From contig NZ_CP120416.1 of the NCBI RefSeq assembly GCF_032773895.1, forward strand, positions 4,741,001-4,805,000: a DNA stretch of 64,000 nucleotides, written 5' to 3'. This document shows positions 17,337 to 26,382 of this stretch, in pieces. Made by a program: the position numbers and the translations under genes. The first letter of the stretch is position 1, and each line of letters begins with the position of its first letter. The stretch comes from Teredinibacter sp. KSP-S5-2 (GTDB taxonomy: Bacteria > Pseudomonadota > Gammaproteobacteria > Pseudomonadales > Cellvibrionaceae). The notes under the pieces are model-generated. The model ran no database searches. It had not been told where the DNA came from and saw only the letters and a program-made list of their open reading frames with translations.

Positions 17337-17936
17337 ATGAGTGCCCAAAACAAAAAGACAAGAAGGCAACAAATTCTGGAATCACTCGCAAGCATGCTTG
17401 AGGCCAGCCCTGGCGCTAGAATCACAACAGCGGCTCTGGCGAAAGAAGTTGGCGTTTCAGAAGCTGCACTTTATCGACATTTTCCCAGTAAATCCAAAAT
17501 GTTTGAGGGGCTTATTGAGTTTATTGAAGAAACCATTTTTTCCCGGGTTTCTTTGATTGTTGATGAGGAGCAGGATCCGCTGACTCGATGTGAAAAGATT
17601 CTTCATTTACTTTTGGCTTTTGCCGAGCGTAACCCTGGTATTACCCGAATTTTGACAGGCGATGCGTTAGCGGGAGAGACCGATCGATTACGTTTGCGTG
17701 TTGTGCAATTGTTTGATCGTCTTGAAACTCAGTTAAAGCAAATTCTTCGTGATGCTGAACTGCGTCATGGAATGCACTTCGGTTTGAGTATCGCTGCAAC
17801 AGTAAACTTATTAATGTCTGTTGCTGAAGGGCGAATCGCGCAATTTGTTCGTAGTGAATTCAAGAAGCAGCCTACGGAGTCTTGGCGTGAGCAGTGGCCT
17901 TATTTGGTAAGTGGGTTTGTGGTTGAGGCGGTATAA
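17337..17936 (+). CDS. slmA: Nucleoid occlusion factor SlmA
   Basis: 199 residues, the SlmA length (E. coli 198). It is a TetR-fold DNA-binding protein with its helix-turn-helix at about 24-55 ([21 protein letters not shown]). SlmA binds chromosomal sites and antagonises FtsZ polymerisation so the septum does not form over the nucleoid. The conserved [12 protein letters not shown] and [16 protein letters not shown] segments support SlmA over other TetR proteins. About 190 non-coding bases separate it from argB. It converges with the DUF4124 gene, ending 3 bases before that gene's stop. Confidence 0.93.
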   Translation: MSAQNKKTRRQQILESLASMLEASPGARITTAALAKEVGVSEAALYRHFPSKSKMFEGLIEFIEETIFSRVSLIVDEEQDPLTRCEKILHLLLAFAERNPGITRILTGDALAGETDRLRLRVVQLFDRLETQLKQILRDAELRHGMHFGLSIAATVNLLMSVAEGRIAQFVRSEFKKQPTESWREQWPYLVSGFVVEAV

Positions 17937-17939
17937 GGC

Positions 17940-18560
17940 CTACTGTTGAGGTTCGAGCTCTGCCCCTTTGATGAAGGCGGCAACGTCTTTATCAAATTTT
18001 TCTGATATTTCCTTATACTCGTTAAGTCGTATATCCAACATTTCCTGAGCAACGGTAAGTTCGGCTTTAGCGTCCGTCAGCTCCTGTAGGATATTGGCTG
18101 GAATTTGTCTTCCCTGGCGCTCAATATTCGCAGCTTTGGTCATGAGCCCGTCTATGGTTGACTGGACACTGTTAATATTGCCGCGCAGTATGGCGATATT
18201 GGTTTCCAGATTGGCCAGCTTTCTCCGTTTGGCCGATTCAATATCCGCGGTACTGCTGTATCTGCGTTTTAGAATCGCATACTGTTCTTGAGCGAGCCGT
18301 TGCTCCTCTTTTATTGCAATCTCTTCATTTGTTGGTGCGGGCTCGACGACTTTGATTACCTGTCCCTGACGGTTCAGTACCTCGTAGCCATTTTGTGCGT
18401 ATTCAGGTGGGATGGCATGACCAATTTCCTTAACACCTTTGTCATTCAAGTAGCGGTATAGGTAGGCTTCGGCATGAGTAACCGAGCTGAACAGCAGCGG
18501 GATGCAGATTATCGCTGCTCTTAATGCTCTATTGTTGATTGGTTTTCTGAACTTGCTCAT
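17940..18560 (-). CDS. DUF4124-domain envelope protein with coiled coil
   Basis: 206 residues. A signal peptide (about 1-31, ending VTHAEA) is followed by a DUF4124 domain: YLYRYLNDKGVKEIGHAIPPE is the typical small beta-rich opening of this family. Residues from about 80 to 200 are charged and heptad-like, predicting a long coiled coil. The function is unknown; the protein should be periplasmic. It lies 9 bases downstream of pyrE on the same strand and so is probably co-transcribed with it. Confidence 0.8.
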   Translation of the reverse strand: MSKFRKPINNRALRAAIICIPLLFSSVTHAEAYLYRYLNDKGVKEIGHAIPPEYAQNGYEVLNRQGQVIKVVEPAPTNEEIAIKEEQRLAQEQYAILKRRYSSTADIESAKRRKLANLETNIAILRGNINSVQSTIDGLMTKAANIERQGRQIPANILQELTDAKAELTVAQEMLDIRLNEYKEISEKFDKDVAAFIKGAELEPQQ

Positions 18561-18569
18561 GCCATCTTC

Positions 18570-19208
18570 TTAAACCCCGTACAGGGCTCGATAATCCGAT
18601 ACCTTTTTAAGTGTGGTTGAGTCACCGGTGTTTTCCAAATAACTCAGGATATTTTCCAGGTCGATAATACTAATGACGGGTACGCCGGTTTCTTCCTGAA
18701 GCTCCTGAATTGCGGATTTATCTCCCTTGCCTCGTTCCTGTCGGTTTAGGCCGACAACGATAACAGAGGGAGTTGCACCCGCATCTTCTATAATAGACAA
18801 CACTTCTCTGATTGCTGTTCCCGCAGTAATGACATCATCAATGATGGCCACTTTGCCCTGCAGAGGAGCACCAACGAGCACACCGCCTTCGCCATGATCT
18901 TTGGCTTCTTTGCGATTATAACAGTATGGTATGTCGCGTAAATGATTGTCTGATAAAGCGACAGCCGTTGTTGCTGCGAGAGGGATGCCTTTGTAGGCGG
19001 GGCCTAGTAGGACGTCGAACTCTATTTTTGAGCGTACCAGAGCCTCTGCATAGGCTCTACCCAGTTGGGCGAGGGCTGCGCCGGTATCAAATCGACCTGC
19101 GTTGAAAAAGTAAGGACTAATGCGTCCTGATTTGAGAGTAAATTCGCCGAACCCTAGTGCCTGTTTTGCCAGAGCCAGCTCGATAAAATCTTTTTGGTAA
19201 GATTCCAT
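18570..19208 (-). CDS. pyrE: Orotate phosphoribosyltransferase
   Basis: 212 residues, equal to the gammaproteobacterial enzyme. The PRPP-binding motif [13 protein letters not shown] lies near 118-130, with [15 protein letters not shown] and [14 protein letters not shown] ahead of it. The enzyme makes orotidine 5'-phosphate from orotate and PRPP in pyrimidine synthesis. It diverges from crc as in Pseudomonas. The region between the starts holds two stable hairpins in the pyrE leader, which may control expression. Confidence 0.97.
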   Translation of the reverse strand: MESYQKDFIELALAKQALGFGEFTLKSGRISPYFFNAGRFDTGAALAQLGRAYAEALVRSKIEFDVLLGPAYKGIPLAATTAVALSDNHLRDIPYCYNRKEAKDHGEGGVLVGAPLQGKVAIIDDVITAGTAIREVLSIIEDAGATPSVIVVGLNRQERGKGDKSAIQELQEETGVPVISIIDLENILSYLENTGDSTTLKKVSDYRALYGV

Positions 19209-19232
19209 AGTTCCATTAAGCTTGTTGAATCA

Positions 19233-19265
19233 GGGGGCGGGTATACTAACAGAATACATGCCCCC
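19233..19265 (-). promoter_or_regulatory. GC-rich hairpin in the pyrE leader
   Basis: GGGGGC (19233-19238) pairs with GCCCCC (19260-19265), and inside it GTAT pairs with ATAC, leaving a 9-base loop. It lies 25 bases upstream of the pyrE start on the minus strand. No T run follows, so it is more likely a leader structure than a plain terminator. Confidence 0.45.
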
Positions 19266-19270
19266 TAGTG

Positions 19271-19303
19271 TATTCATCAGACAGGTGGTTTCACCGATGA
19301 ATA
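19271..19303. promoter_or_regulatory. Second hairpin in the pyrE-crc spacer
   Basis: TATTCATC (19271-19278) pairs with GATGAATA (19296-19303), and the inner GGTG pairs with CACC next to it, leaving a bulge AGACA on one side and loop GTTT. It lies 5 bases from the GC-rich hairpin. Two adjacent structures before pyrE suggest a regulated leader. This is an inference from pairing only. Confidence 0.4.
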
Positions 19304-19496
19304 TGGTGCAAAATCCCTGCTCGAAACAAAACGCCAAAAATATGTCTATTATAAGAAATACGGATTGAGTTATTCCCAAGTCTTATTTGCGGCTTCTCAA
19401 TAATGATAACTAGCAAATTGAAATATAATCGGCTTCTATGCTAACAAATTGTAATAAGAATATGTATCATACGCTGTCGCTTATTAAGGGGCATGT

Positions 19497-20270
19497 ATGA
19501 GAGTTATTAGTTTGAGCGTTGATGGAATTCATCAGGCGGCCCAAAGGGGCCTTTATGACTGGATCGCAGAGCAGGATGCAGACATCATCTGTTTACAAGA
19601 CCTTCGTGCACTAGAGCCAGAACTTGACAATGATATCTTTCACCCTGAAGGTTACTTCTCCTATTTTTTTGATTCTGGAGTAAGGCACTATAACGGTGTT
19701 GCTATCTATACCCGCCATCAGCCAAAGGCCCTCATCTATGGCCTGGGCTTTGCCAGTGGTGTGGATATGGAAGGGCGTTATCTTCAAGTGGACTTTGAGC
19801 GCTATTCCATTGGCTCTCTCCTCGCTCCAAGCGCTTTTTCAGAAACGGAATCTCAGGAAGTTAAAATCAAATTTTTTGATGATTTTCAGGCGTTGTTGCA
19901 TAAGGTTACACGCAAGCGTCGAAATTATATTTTTTGCGGCAACTGGGCTATGGCTCATACCAAAAAGGACGTAGAAAATTATCAAAACCATGATGCTCTT
20001 TCAGGCTTTCTTGGCCATGAACAACAGTGGATGAATCAACTTTTTTCGCAGCTTGAATACGCAGATGCCTTTCGAGCGGTTGTGCCAGAAGGCGGTGAGT
20101 TCAGTTGGTGGCCAAGTGGTGAAGTGGGTAAAGGCGATGGGATGCGGATTGATTACCAAGTGATTTCCCAGGCCTTAAAAAAGCGTGTTGAGTATGCTGC
20201 CATGTATAAAACCCGGCACTTTTCCAGTCACCTACCGGTTATTGTGGATTACGATATCGACGACCTTTAG
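19497..20270 (+). CDS. crc: Catabolite repression control protein Crc
   Basis: 257 residues of the exonuclease III fold. It resembles Pseudomonas Crc along its length (CLQDLRALE, FSWWPSGE, VIVDYD), and its place beside pyrE matches. Crc does not act as a nuclease; with Hfq it helps repress translation of mRNAs for less-preferred carbon sources. Exonuclease III catalytic positions are changed: the Glu of LQE is Asp in CLQD, the Asp of GDMN is lost in CGNWAMAH, and SDHAP reads SSHLP. This supports Crc over a DNA repair enzyme. The start at 19497 gives MRVISLSVDG, aligned with the known Crc N-terminus. Confidence 0.88.
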   Translation: MRVISLSVDGIHQAAQRGLYDWIAEQDADIICLQDLRALEPELDNDIFHPEGYFSYFFDSGVRHYNGVAIYTRHQPKALIYGLGFASGVDMEGRYLQVDFERYSIGSLLAPSAFSETESQEVKIKFFDDFQALLHKVTRKRRNYIFCGNWAMAHTKKDVENYQNHDALSGFLGHEQQWMNQLFSQLEYADAFRAVVPEGGEFSWWPSGEVGKGDGMRIDYQVISQALKKRVEYAAMYKTRHFSSHLPVIVDYDIDDL

Positions 20271-20653
20271 TTTTTCTGCTGGCTCAAATGGGCCAGCGAG
20301 TCCGCTCCCTCTTCCCAGTTTTCTCCATCAAAATCTGCTACCGCCATTTCTTTTGGTCTGTCATCCAGGCAATTGACGTTAATATCTATCCCATCAGGAT
20401 TTGATCTCGGGGTATAAAAGGGTTTTACGCCACATATTTTACAAAAGGTGTGCTTAGCTATCCCGGTATTAAACTGATATGTCGTTATATGATCCTGACC
20501 CGTTAGCAACGTAAACTGGTTTAAGGGCAGGATATAATGTAAAAAGCCGGATTTGTTGCATATGGAGCAGTTGCAGTGAATAGCTTCTATTATGTCGGGG
20601 GCTTCGATTTCGAATGTGATTGCTCGACAGTGGCAGCTACCCTGGTATTTCAT
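20267..20653 (-). CDS. GFA / CENP-V-fold zinc protein
   Basis: 128 residues with the GFA (glutathione-dependent formaldehyde-activating-like) zinc pattern: Cys7 and Cys9 in SCHC, Cys27, Cys29 and Cys32 in CNCSIC, and Cys71 and Cys74 in CKIC. The founding enzyme was proposed to combine formaldehyde with glutathione, but for most family members the substrate is unknown. Its start overlaps the stop of the HD-domain gene by 4 bases (ATGA type), so the two are translationally coupled. Its stop overlaps the crc stop by 4 bases on the opposite strand. Confidence 0.88.
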   Translation of the reverse strand: MKYQGSCHCRAITFEIEAPDIIEAIHCNCSICNKSGFLHYILPLNQFTLLTGQDHITTYQFNTGIAKHTFCKICGVKPFYTPRSNPDGIDINVNCLDDRPKEMAVADFDGENWEEGADSLAHLSQQKN

Positions 20654-21267
20654 GATTCACCTTGCTTTTCTGTCTGATGGTTAAAGTAGCCTTGAGACGC
20701 TTTCTCTTCTATTTCTGCCGATATGTATTGCCAAAGCTTTTCGCTGCCCAGGGCAATGCGCTGATTGATATCGAGCACCTGCTCTTTGCTGATTTTATGA
20801 TTGCGCCAGCTATGCCCATCACCATGGAAGTTGTGTAATAGCGGCGGGATACGATCAATTGCTCGCGCGTATTTTGCTTCCGCAGTATCGCCTTTTTCAA
20901 ATTCCAGCCACAGGTCAAAAAAGTCTTCACCTATATGACCTGGAAGCAGGTTGAGTATGCGCTTAACGCCTTCGGCTTCCTTGTTTTTCTGTTCGGGTGT
21001 TTCAGAGGCGTAAATAATTTTGTCGCCCGCATCGATTTCGCCAAGGTCGTGGATAAGCAGCATTTTTATTACCCGAAAAATATCCACTTTTTCGTTGGCA
21101 AAGGATTGCAGCATCAAGGCAGTTAAGGTGACATGCCAGCTGTGTTCAGCGGAATTTTCGAATCGATTTAACCCAACAGGTTTGGTTTTGCGCAGCACGT
21201 CTTTCAAGCGCTCAATTTCGGTGACGAAAGAAAGCGCCTGTTGAACGTCGGCCAGTGATTCGCCCAT
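20650..21267 (-). CDS. HD-domain phosphohydrolase, HDDC2/YfbR-like
   Basis: 205 residues with a complete HD metal site: His42 in SAEHSWHV, His73-Asp74 in LLIHDLGEID, and the late Asp in ARAIDRIPPLLHNF near 137. The closest known relatives are HDDC2 and YfbR proteins, 5'-deoxynucleotidases; the substrate here is not proven. Its ATG shares one base with the argH stop (TAATG), so it is read as part of an argH-HD-GFA operon. Confidence 0.85.
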   Translation of the reverse strand: MGESLADVQQALSFVTEIERLKDVLRKTKPVGLNRFENSAEHSWHVTLTALMLQSFANEKVDIFRVIKMLLIHDLGEIDAGDKIIYASETPEQKNKEAEGVKRILNLLPGHIGEDFFDLWLEFEKGDTAEAKYARAIDRIPPLLHNFHGDGHSWRNHKISKEQVLDINQRIALGSEKLWQYISAEIEEKASQGYFNHQTEKQGES

Positions 21268-22664
21268 TATCTGGCTTCAATCAGGGCTTTGGCTTTGGCT
21301 GCCGCAGCTTTTACCTGATTGGGTGCCGTGCCGCCGATATGATCTCGCGCTGCTACTGAACCTTCCAGGGTTAATACTTCGAACACATCCTCTTCGATCA
21401 CATCAGAAAACTGTTTCAGCTCTTCTAATGACATTTCAGAAAGGTCTTTCTTTTGTTCTATGCCATAAGCCACAGACTTACCCACGACTTCGTGTGAGTC
21501 ACGGAAAGGAATACCTTTGCGAACCAGGTAGTCAGCCAAATCGGTTGCGGTTGAGAAGCCGCGTTTGGCTGACTCATACATGGATTCCTTAACCGGGCTG
21601 ATGGCCGGAATCATATCGGCGAACGCGCGGAGGCAGTCCTTTACGGTATCGATAGCATCGAAGAGTGGCTCTTTATCTTCCTGATTGTCCTTGTTGTATG
21701 CCAGAGGTTGGGACTTCATCAGAGTAAGCAGGCTAATCAAGTGGCCATTTACCCGACCAGTTTTACCTCGAACTAACTCTGGTACATCCGGGTTTTTCTT
21801 TTGTGGCATGATGGACGAGCCGGTACAGAATCGGTCTGGGAGATCGATAAAATTAAATTGAGCGGAAGTCCACAGAACTAATTCTTCACTGGCACGGGAT
21901 AAGTGTGTCATTACCAGAGCGGCAAAGCTGCAGAATTCTATGGCGAAGTCGCGGTCACTGACAGAATCCAGCGAATTGCGGGTAGGGGCTTCGAAACCGA
22001 GTAATTTGGCGGTTAGCTCGCGATCAATAGGGTAAGTCGTTCCCGCCAGGGCTGCCGCTCCAAGGGGGGATTGGTTTACGCGCTTACGGCAATCCATAAG
22101 ACGTTGATAGTCGCGTTCCAGCATTTCGTTCCATGCCAGTAAATGGTGGCCGAACGTAACCGGTTGGGCCGTTTGTAAGTGAGTGAACCCCGGCATAATG
22201 GTATCGGCATTGTTGTCAGCCAGCGTAACCAGCCCTTGTTGTAAGCGGGTGAGTTCTTGGCCAATTGCATCGATTTCGTCGCGCAAGTAGAGCCGGATGT
22301 CTGTTGCGACTTGGTCATTACGGGAGCGTCCGGTATGAAGCTTCTTACCAGTAATGCCGATACGATTGGTCAACTCTGCTTCGACATTCATGTGCACATC
22401 TTCGAGGCTGACCGACCAATTGAATTTGCCTGCTGCAATATCTTCGCGAATAGCATTGAGGCCATCGATAATGGTGCTTTTTTCGTCGTCGGTCAGCACG
22501 CCAACTGCGGCTAACATAGTTGCGTGGGCAATAGAGCCGTTGATATCGTGATGATATAACCTTTGGTCAAATTCAACGGATGCGGTAAAACGCTCCACAA
22601 AGGCATCAGTGGCTTCGCTAAAACGACCGCCCCAAGGTTTTACGGAATGTGTATCTTGGCTCAT
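21267..22664 (-). CDS. argH: Argininosuccinate lyase
   Basis: 465 residues, close to the E. coli enzyme (457). The fumarase/aspartase superfamily signature [12 protein letters not shown] has the catalytic serine loop at 283-284, and His162 lies in FTHLQ. It cleaves argininosuccinate to arginine and fumarate, the last step of arginine synthesis. It diverges from algZ, with about 75 bases between the start codons. Two downstream genes are tightly linked. Confidence 0.97.
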   Translation of the reverse strand: MSQDTHSVKPWGGRFSEATDAFVERFTASVEFDQRLYHHDINGSIAHATMLAAVGVLTDDEKSTIIDGLNAIREDIAAGKFNWSVSLEDVHMNVEAELTNRIGITGKKLHTGRSRNDQVATDIRLYLRDEIDAIGQELTRLQQGLVTLADNNADTIMPGFTHLQTAQPVTFGHHLLAWNEMLERDYQRLMDCRKRVNQSPLGAAALAGTTYPIDRELTAKLLGFEAPTRNSLDSVSDRDFAIEFCSFAALVMTHLSRASEELVLWTSAQFNFIDLPDRFCTGSSIMPQKKNPDVPELVRGKTGRVNGHLISLLTLMKSQPLAYNKDNQEDKEPLFDAIDTVKDCLRAFADMIPAISPVKESMYESAKRGFSTATDLADYLVRKGIPFRDSHEVVGKSVAYGIEQKKDLSEMSLEELKQFSDVIEEDVFEVLTLEGSVAARDHIGGTAPNQVKAAAAKAKALIEAR

Positions 22665-22738
22665 GGTTTGTCTCTGCTGACTTAACTGGTGATTACTACA
22701 ATAAAGAAAGGTTGAGCATTATACCGAACCTAGGAGCT

Positions 22739-23806
22739 ATGCCCATCAACACTTTAGCAACACAAACAAAACGCAGCGATTTTCTACCCAATTTATACAG
22801 TGTCTCGGCTGTTTTCTTTTTAGTTATGCTCGGTGAGCTTCTAGCGGTCGGGTTGGTGGTGACCCGTTCCGGGGTGATGGAGTTCGACTGGACGTATCTT
22901 GGTATGGTGTCGTTTCTGGTGCAGTGGGTTGTGTTGACCAGCGCGGCTTTCCTCAGTTTGTTGCGGCCCTGGTTTAAACGCAACAATGCCTATGTGTCCG
23001 GTATGGCCAGTTACAGCATTGTGCTGGGGTTAACTCTGGTGTTTTCACAGGCGGGATATTGGGTTGTTCATCGAGAAATGAAGCTGGATCTTTATTATCT
23101 GTTGGATAATCTGATTATTGCCGCAATCTTTTCCGGCATTGTGCTGCGCTATTTTTATCTTCAACAACAGCTTTTGAATCAACAACAGGCGGAACTTCGG
23201 GCGCGTTTGCAATCCTTACAGTCTCGTATACGCCCGCACTTCCTGTTTAACAGTTTGAATACGATTGCCAGTTTGATCTCTTTTGATAGCAAGACTGCGG
23301 AACGAATGGTTGAGGATTTAGCCGATCTGTTTCGTGTGAGTTTGAGCGAGCCGGGGTTGGTTTCTATTGAAGCGGAAATTCGGCTGACTGAACAGTTTAT
23401 AGGAATGGAAAAGTTGCGTCTCGATAAGCGGCTGGAGGTTGTTTGGCGGATCAAAGACGAAAAAAACGTGGCTGCAACAACCTCATCGCCAAGCCTTTTA
23501 TTGCAGCCGTTGGTGGAAAACGCCATTTACCATGGTATCCAGCCTCTGTCTCGGGGAGGTACAGTGCATATCGATATCGAACTTTCATCACAGTGGGTGG
23601 ATATTCGTATCAGTAATCCTGTTGCGGAAAAAACGATCCCAGTGGTGGATGTTGAACACAAGGGAAATGGTATTGGTTTGGAAAATATTATGCATCGTCT
23701 GCAGGCTCACTATGGAAATAAAGCCTCGGTGACGTTTGAAAGTTCTGAAGAATTATTTGTGATAAACGTGCGCTATCCCTTAGTTGTCCTGGCGAAGGAG
23801 AGCTAG
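22739..23806 (+). CDS. algZ: LytS-family sensor histidine kinase AlgZ/FimS
   Basis: 355 residues from the ATG at 22739, which has a TAGGAG site 6 bases upstream; the longer frame would overlap argH. Four membrane helices (about 18-38, 50-75, 83-105 and 115-135) precede a coiled segment and the His_kinase domain with RPHFLFNSLNT; the phosphoacceptor is His167. The ATPase end has NGIGLENIMHRL. In Pseudomonas this kinase pairs with AlgR and affects type IV pili, alginate and virulence. The pairing with algR 30 bases downstream and the position beside argH and hemC match Pseudomonas gene order. Confidence 0.9.
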   Translation: MPINTLATQTKRSDFLPNLYSVSAVFFLVMLGELLAVGLVVTRSGVMEFDWTYLGMVSFLVQWVVLTSAAFLSLLRPWFKRNNAYVSGMASYSIVLGLTLVFSQAGYWVVHREMKLDLYYLLDNLIIAAIFSGIVLRYFYLQQQLLNQQQAELRARLQSLQSRIRPHFLFNSLNTIASLISFDSKTAERMVEDLADLFRVSLSEPGLVSIEAEIRLTEQFIGMEKLRLDKRLEVVWRIKDEKNVAATTSSPSLLLQPLVENAIYHGIQPLSRGGTVHIDIELSSQWVDIRISNPVAEKTIPVVDVEHKGNGIGLENIMHRLQAHYGNKASVTFESSEELFVINVRYPLVVLAKES

Positions 23807-23836
23807 ACTAAAAATGACTTTAGAAAGAGGACTACC

Positions 23837-24586
23837 ATGCACGTATTGATAGTTGATGATGAACCCTTAGCGCGTCGTCGTTTAGCCAAAATGGTTGAGA
23901 CCATTGAAGATTGCGAATTGGTTGGTGAGGCTGATAATGGTAATCACGCTATAGAGCAAGTGAATGCGTGTGACCCTGACATTGTTTTCATGGATGTTCG
24001 CATGCCTGAAAAAGATGGACTGGAAGCTGCCCGCGAAATCTCGCTTATGCCAGACCCTCCCGCCGTTATTTTTTGTACCGCATACGACGAGTATGCGCTG
24101 GAAGCGTTTGAAACCTTGGCAAGTGGTTACCTGCTGAAACCGGTCAAAGAAGAACAGCTTATTGCTGCAATAGAAAAGGCAAGGAAAATTACCCGAGCTC
24201 AGAAAAAGGCTTCAACAGAAAGTGACGTTGAAGAAAGCGCAGATGAGCTAAAGCAGCGCCAGCATATCTCCGCCAAAACCCGTCGAGGCATTGAGTTGGT
24301 GCCGATCGAAAATGTACTTTGTTTCGTGGCGGATCATAAGTATGTCACGGTCATACACCACGAAGGTGAAACTCTGGTAGATGACACACTAAAAGACCTT
24401 GAAGCAGAATTTGCGGATAAGTTTGTTCGTATTCATAGAAATTCCCTGGTCTCCATCGCGCATATTGAGGCTATGGAACGTAGCTCTGCTGGCCAGTTTG
24501 AGATACGTCTCAAGCAGTCCGAGTATCGTCCGGTTGTCAGTCGACGCCATGTTTCCGGCGTAAGAGAGCTCTTGTCACGTTTATAA
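23837..24586 (+). CDS. algR: LytTR response regulator AlgR
   Basis: 249 residues (P. aeruginosa AlgR 248). The receiver domain (1-120) has Asp7-Asp8, the phosphorylated Asp53 in FMDVRMP, Thr in FCTAYDE and Lys in LLKPVK. After a linker, residues about 145-249 form the LytTR DNA-binding domain with KYVTVIHHEGE and VRIHRNSLVS. It should be phosphorylated by AlgZ and regulate pilus assembly or polysaccharide genes, by analogy with Pseudomonas. It is not a NtrC- or OmpR-type regulator. Confidence 0.92.
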   Translation: MHVLIVDDEPLARRRLAKMVETIEDCELVGEADNGNHAIEQVNACDPDIVFMDVRMPEKDGLEAAREISLMPDPPAVIFCTAYDEYALEAFETLASGYLLKPVKEEQLIAAIEKARKITRAQKKASTESDVEESADELKQRQHISAKTRRGIELVPIENVLCFVADHKYVTVIHHEGETLVDDTLKDLEAEFADKFVRIHRNSLVSIAHIEAMERSSAGQFEIRLKQSEYRPVVSRRHVSGVRELLSRL

Positions 24587-24613
24587 ATCATAGTGTTTTC
24601 CCAAGAGGCGGAT

Positions 24614-24630
24614 GCATTTTGCTAAAATGC
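24614..24630. repeat. Perfect 7-base inverted repeat upstream of hemC
   Basis: GCATTTT (24614-24620) faces AAAATGC (24624-24630) with a 3-base loop, 30 bases before the hemC ATG. It could be a weak end to algR transcripts or a leader structure. No T run follows in the plus direction. Confidence 0.35.
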
Positions 24631-24659
24631 TTCGAAAATAAAAGCGCTTGGGACACACT

Positions 24660-25586
24660 ATGAAAACACTCCGAATTGCTACCCGGCAAAGTGAGCTTGC
24701 CATGTGGCAGGCCAATCACATCAAATCTGTATTAGAAGACACCTACCCTGACCTGACGGTTGAGCTGGTGCCGATGGTCAGTCGGGGGGATAAAATCCTA
24801 GATGTGCCTTTGGCGAAGGTGGGTGGTAAGGGTTTATTCGTCAAAGAACTGGAGCATGCGCTGTTAAATGGCGACGCCGATATCGCTGTCCATTCTATGA
24901 AAGACGTGCCAATGGATTTTCCTGAAGGTCTGGGGCTTGCTGTAATTTGTGAGCGGGAAGACCCGAGGGATGCCTGGGTATCTAACAAATATGCCTCCCT
25001 TGAGGAGGTTCCTTCAGGCGCGGTGATTGGTACATCCAGTCTGCGCCGTCAAAGTCAGTTATTGGTTACCAGGCCTGACCTGGAAGTCACCTTCTTACGC
25101 GGTAATGTGAATACGCGCCTGGCTAAGCTGGACGCGGGAGAATATGACGCAATTATTTTGGCCGCATCCGGCCTTAAGCGCTTGGGAATGCGTGATCGTA
25201 TACAAAGCTTCATTGCGCCTGAGCATATGTTACCTGCGGGTGGCCAGGGCGCGCTGGGCATCGAAGCCCGCATTGACGATAAAGAAACGCTGGAATTGAT
25301 TCAGTGCCTGCATCACGAACAAAGTGCTGTTTGTGTGAATGCAGAAAGGGCGGTTGTTACTCGCCTTGAAGGGGGGTGCCAGGTGCCGATCGGCGCTTAT
25401 GCGTCATTGAATGAGCAGGATGAAATTTGGTTGCGAGCGTTGGTTGCCGACCCGGACGGGCAAGAGATCTTCTTCGAAGAGACTATGTGTGCCCCTGAAC
25501 AGGCTGAAGCAACAGGTACAGCGCTGGCAGAAAAACTCTTAGCTGCCGGGGCAGATAAAATACTGCAAAAGGTATATGGTGAATAA
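24660..25586 (+). CDS. hemC: Hydroxymethylbilane synthase (porphobilinogen deaminase)
   Basis: 308 residues from the ATG at 24660, giving [17 protein letters not shown]; the TTG four codons earlier is unlikely. The dipyrromethane cofactor attaches to Cys240 in GGCQVPIG, equivalent to E. coli Cys242. SLRRQSQL and LRGNVNTRL supply the substrate-binding arginines. The enzyme joins four porphobilinogens into hydroxymethylbilane in haem synthesis. It overlaps hemD by 11 bases. Confidence 0.97.
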   Translation: MKTLRIATRQSELAMWQANHIKSVLEDTYPDLTVELVPMVSRGDKILDVPLAKVGGKGLFVKELEHALLNGDADIAVHSMKDVPMDFPEGLGLAVICEREDPRDAWVSNKYASLEEVPSGAVIGTSSLRRQSQLLVTRPDLEVTFLRGNVNTRLAKLDAGEYDAIILAASGLKRLGMRDRIQSFIAPEHMLPAGGQGALGIEARIDDKETLELIQCLHHEQSAVCVNAERAVVTRLEGGCQVPIGAYASLNEQDEIWLRALVADPDGQEIFFEETMCAPEQAEATGTALAEKLLAAGADKILQKVYGE

Positions 25587-26382
25587 TCAGAGCTGTCTCT
25601 GGGCTACCCGCCCGGCAGGGCAAAACCGGCTTTGGAAGAATAAATTGTCGGCACTAGGTTGCGACATTGTGGATGTTCCTTTACTGGAAATATCCCCCTT
25701 TACTGGTGGGCCACAGGTCCAGGCAATAAAAAACTGCGTTATGTCGTTGGATGAGTATGCGCACCTTATTTTTGTCAGCCAAAACGCCGTGGAAATAGCA
25801 TTCAGCTGGATTGACGAATACTGGCCGCAATTGCCGCTGGGTTTATGTTTTTATGCGGTTGGAAAAAAGACCGCGGACTGTATTGCAGAGAAAATACAAT
25901 CCAGCAATGGCAGGATTGTCTATGCAGACAGAACCATGACCAGCGAAGATTTATTGGCCTGCCCGGAGTTGCATCATGTGGCTGGGCAGAAAGTTATGTT
26001 GTTTCGGGGGCAGGGTGGCAGGCCGGTACTGACTGAAACGTTATCTGACCGAGGTGCGGCGGTAACCCTATGCGAACTCTATGAGCGTAAATTGCCCTGT
26101 GCTGCCCAGGCCTGTATATCAAACGTATTTGTCGACAAGCAGACTCGGCATATCGTGCCGATTTTTAGTGGCGAGGCATTACAGAACTTCGTTACGTTAG
26201 TTAAGAATATCGAAAACATTAATGTATTAGACTTAACTATTATCGTACCCAGTGAGCGAGTTAAGCAGATAGCACAAACCTATTTCAAGCAAGTCATTAC
26301 GGCTGCAAACGCCGGAGAAGATGCCATGTATCAATCAATTCTCCAGCACGTTTCAGCAAACCCAAGAGACATTAACGCATGA
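25576..26382 (+). CDS. hemD: Uroporphyrinogen-III synthase
   Basis: 268 residues. HemD sequences are poorly conserved, but this one has the N-terminal WATRPAGQ, a central FVSQNAVE and a C-terminal [13 protein letters not shown] of the family. It closes and inverts ring D of hydroxymethylbilane. It overlaps hemC by 11 bases and hemX by 4, so the genes are translationally coupled. The identity rests mainly on this position. Confidence 0.88.
   Translation: MVNNQSCLWATRPAGQNRLWKNKLSALGCDIVDVPLLEISPFTGGPQVQAIKNCVMSLDEYAHLIFVSQNAVEIAFSWIDEYWPQLPLGLCFYAVGKKTADCIAEKIQSSNGRIVYADRTMTSEDLLACPELHHVAGQKVMLFRGQGGRPVLTETLSDRGAAVTLCELYERKLPCAAQACISNVFVDKQTRHIVPIFSGEALQNFVTLVKNIENINVLDLTIIVPSERVKQIAQTYFKQVITAANAGEDAMYQSILQHVSANPRDINA

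Noticed and set aside
19497-20270. Exonuclease III (xth) as the identity of this gene
   Set aside because: Key catalytic positions are changed and the gene lies beside pyrE, both matching Crc.
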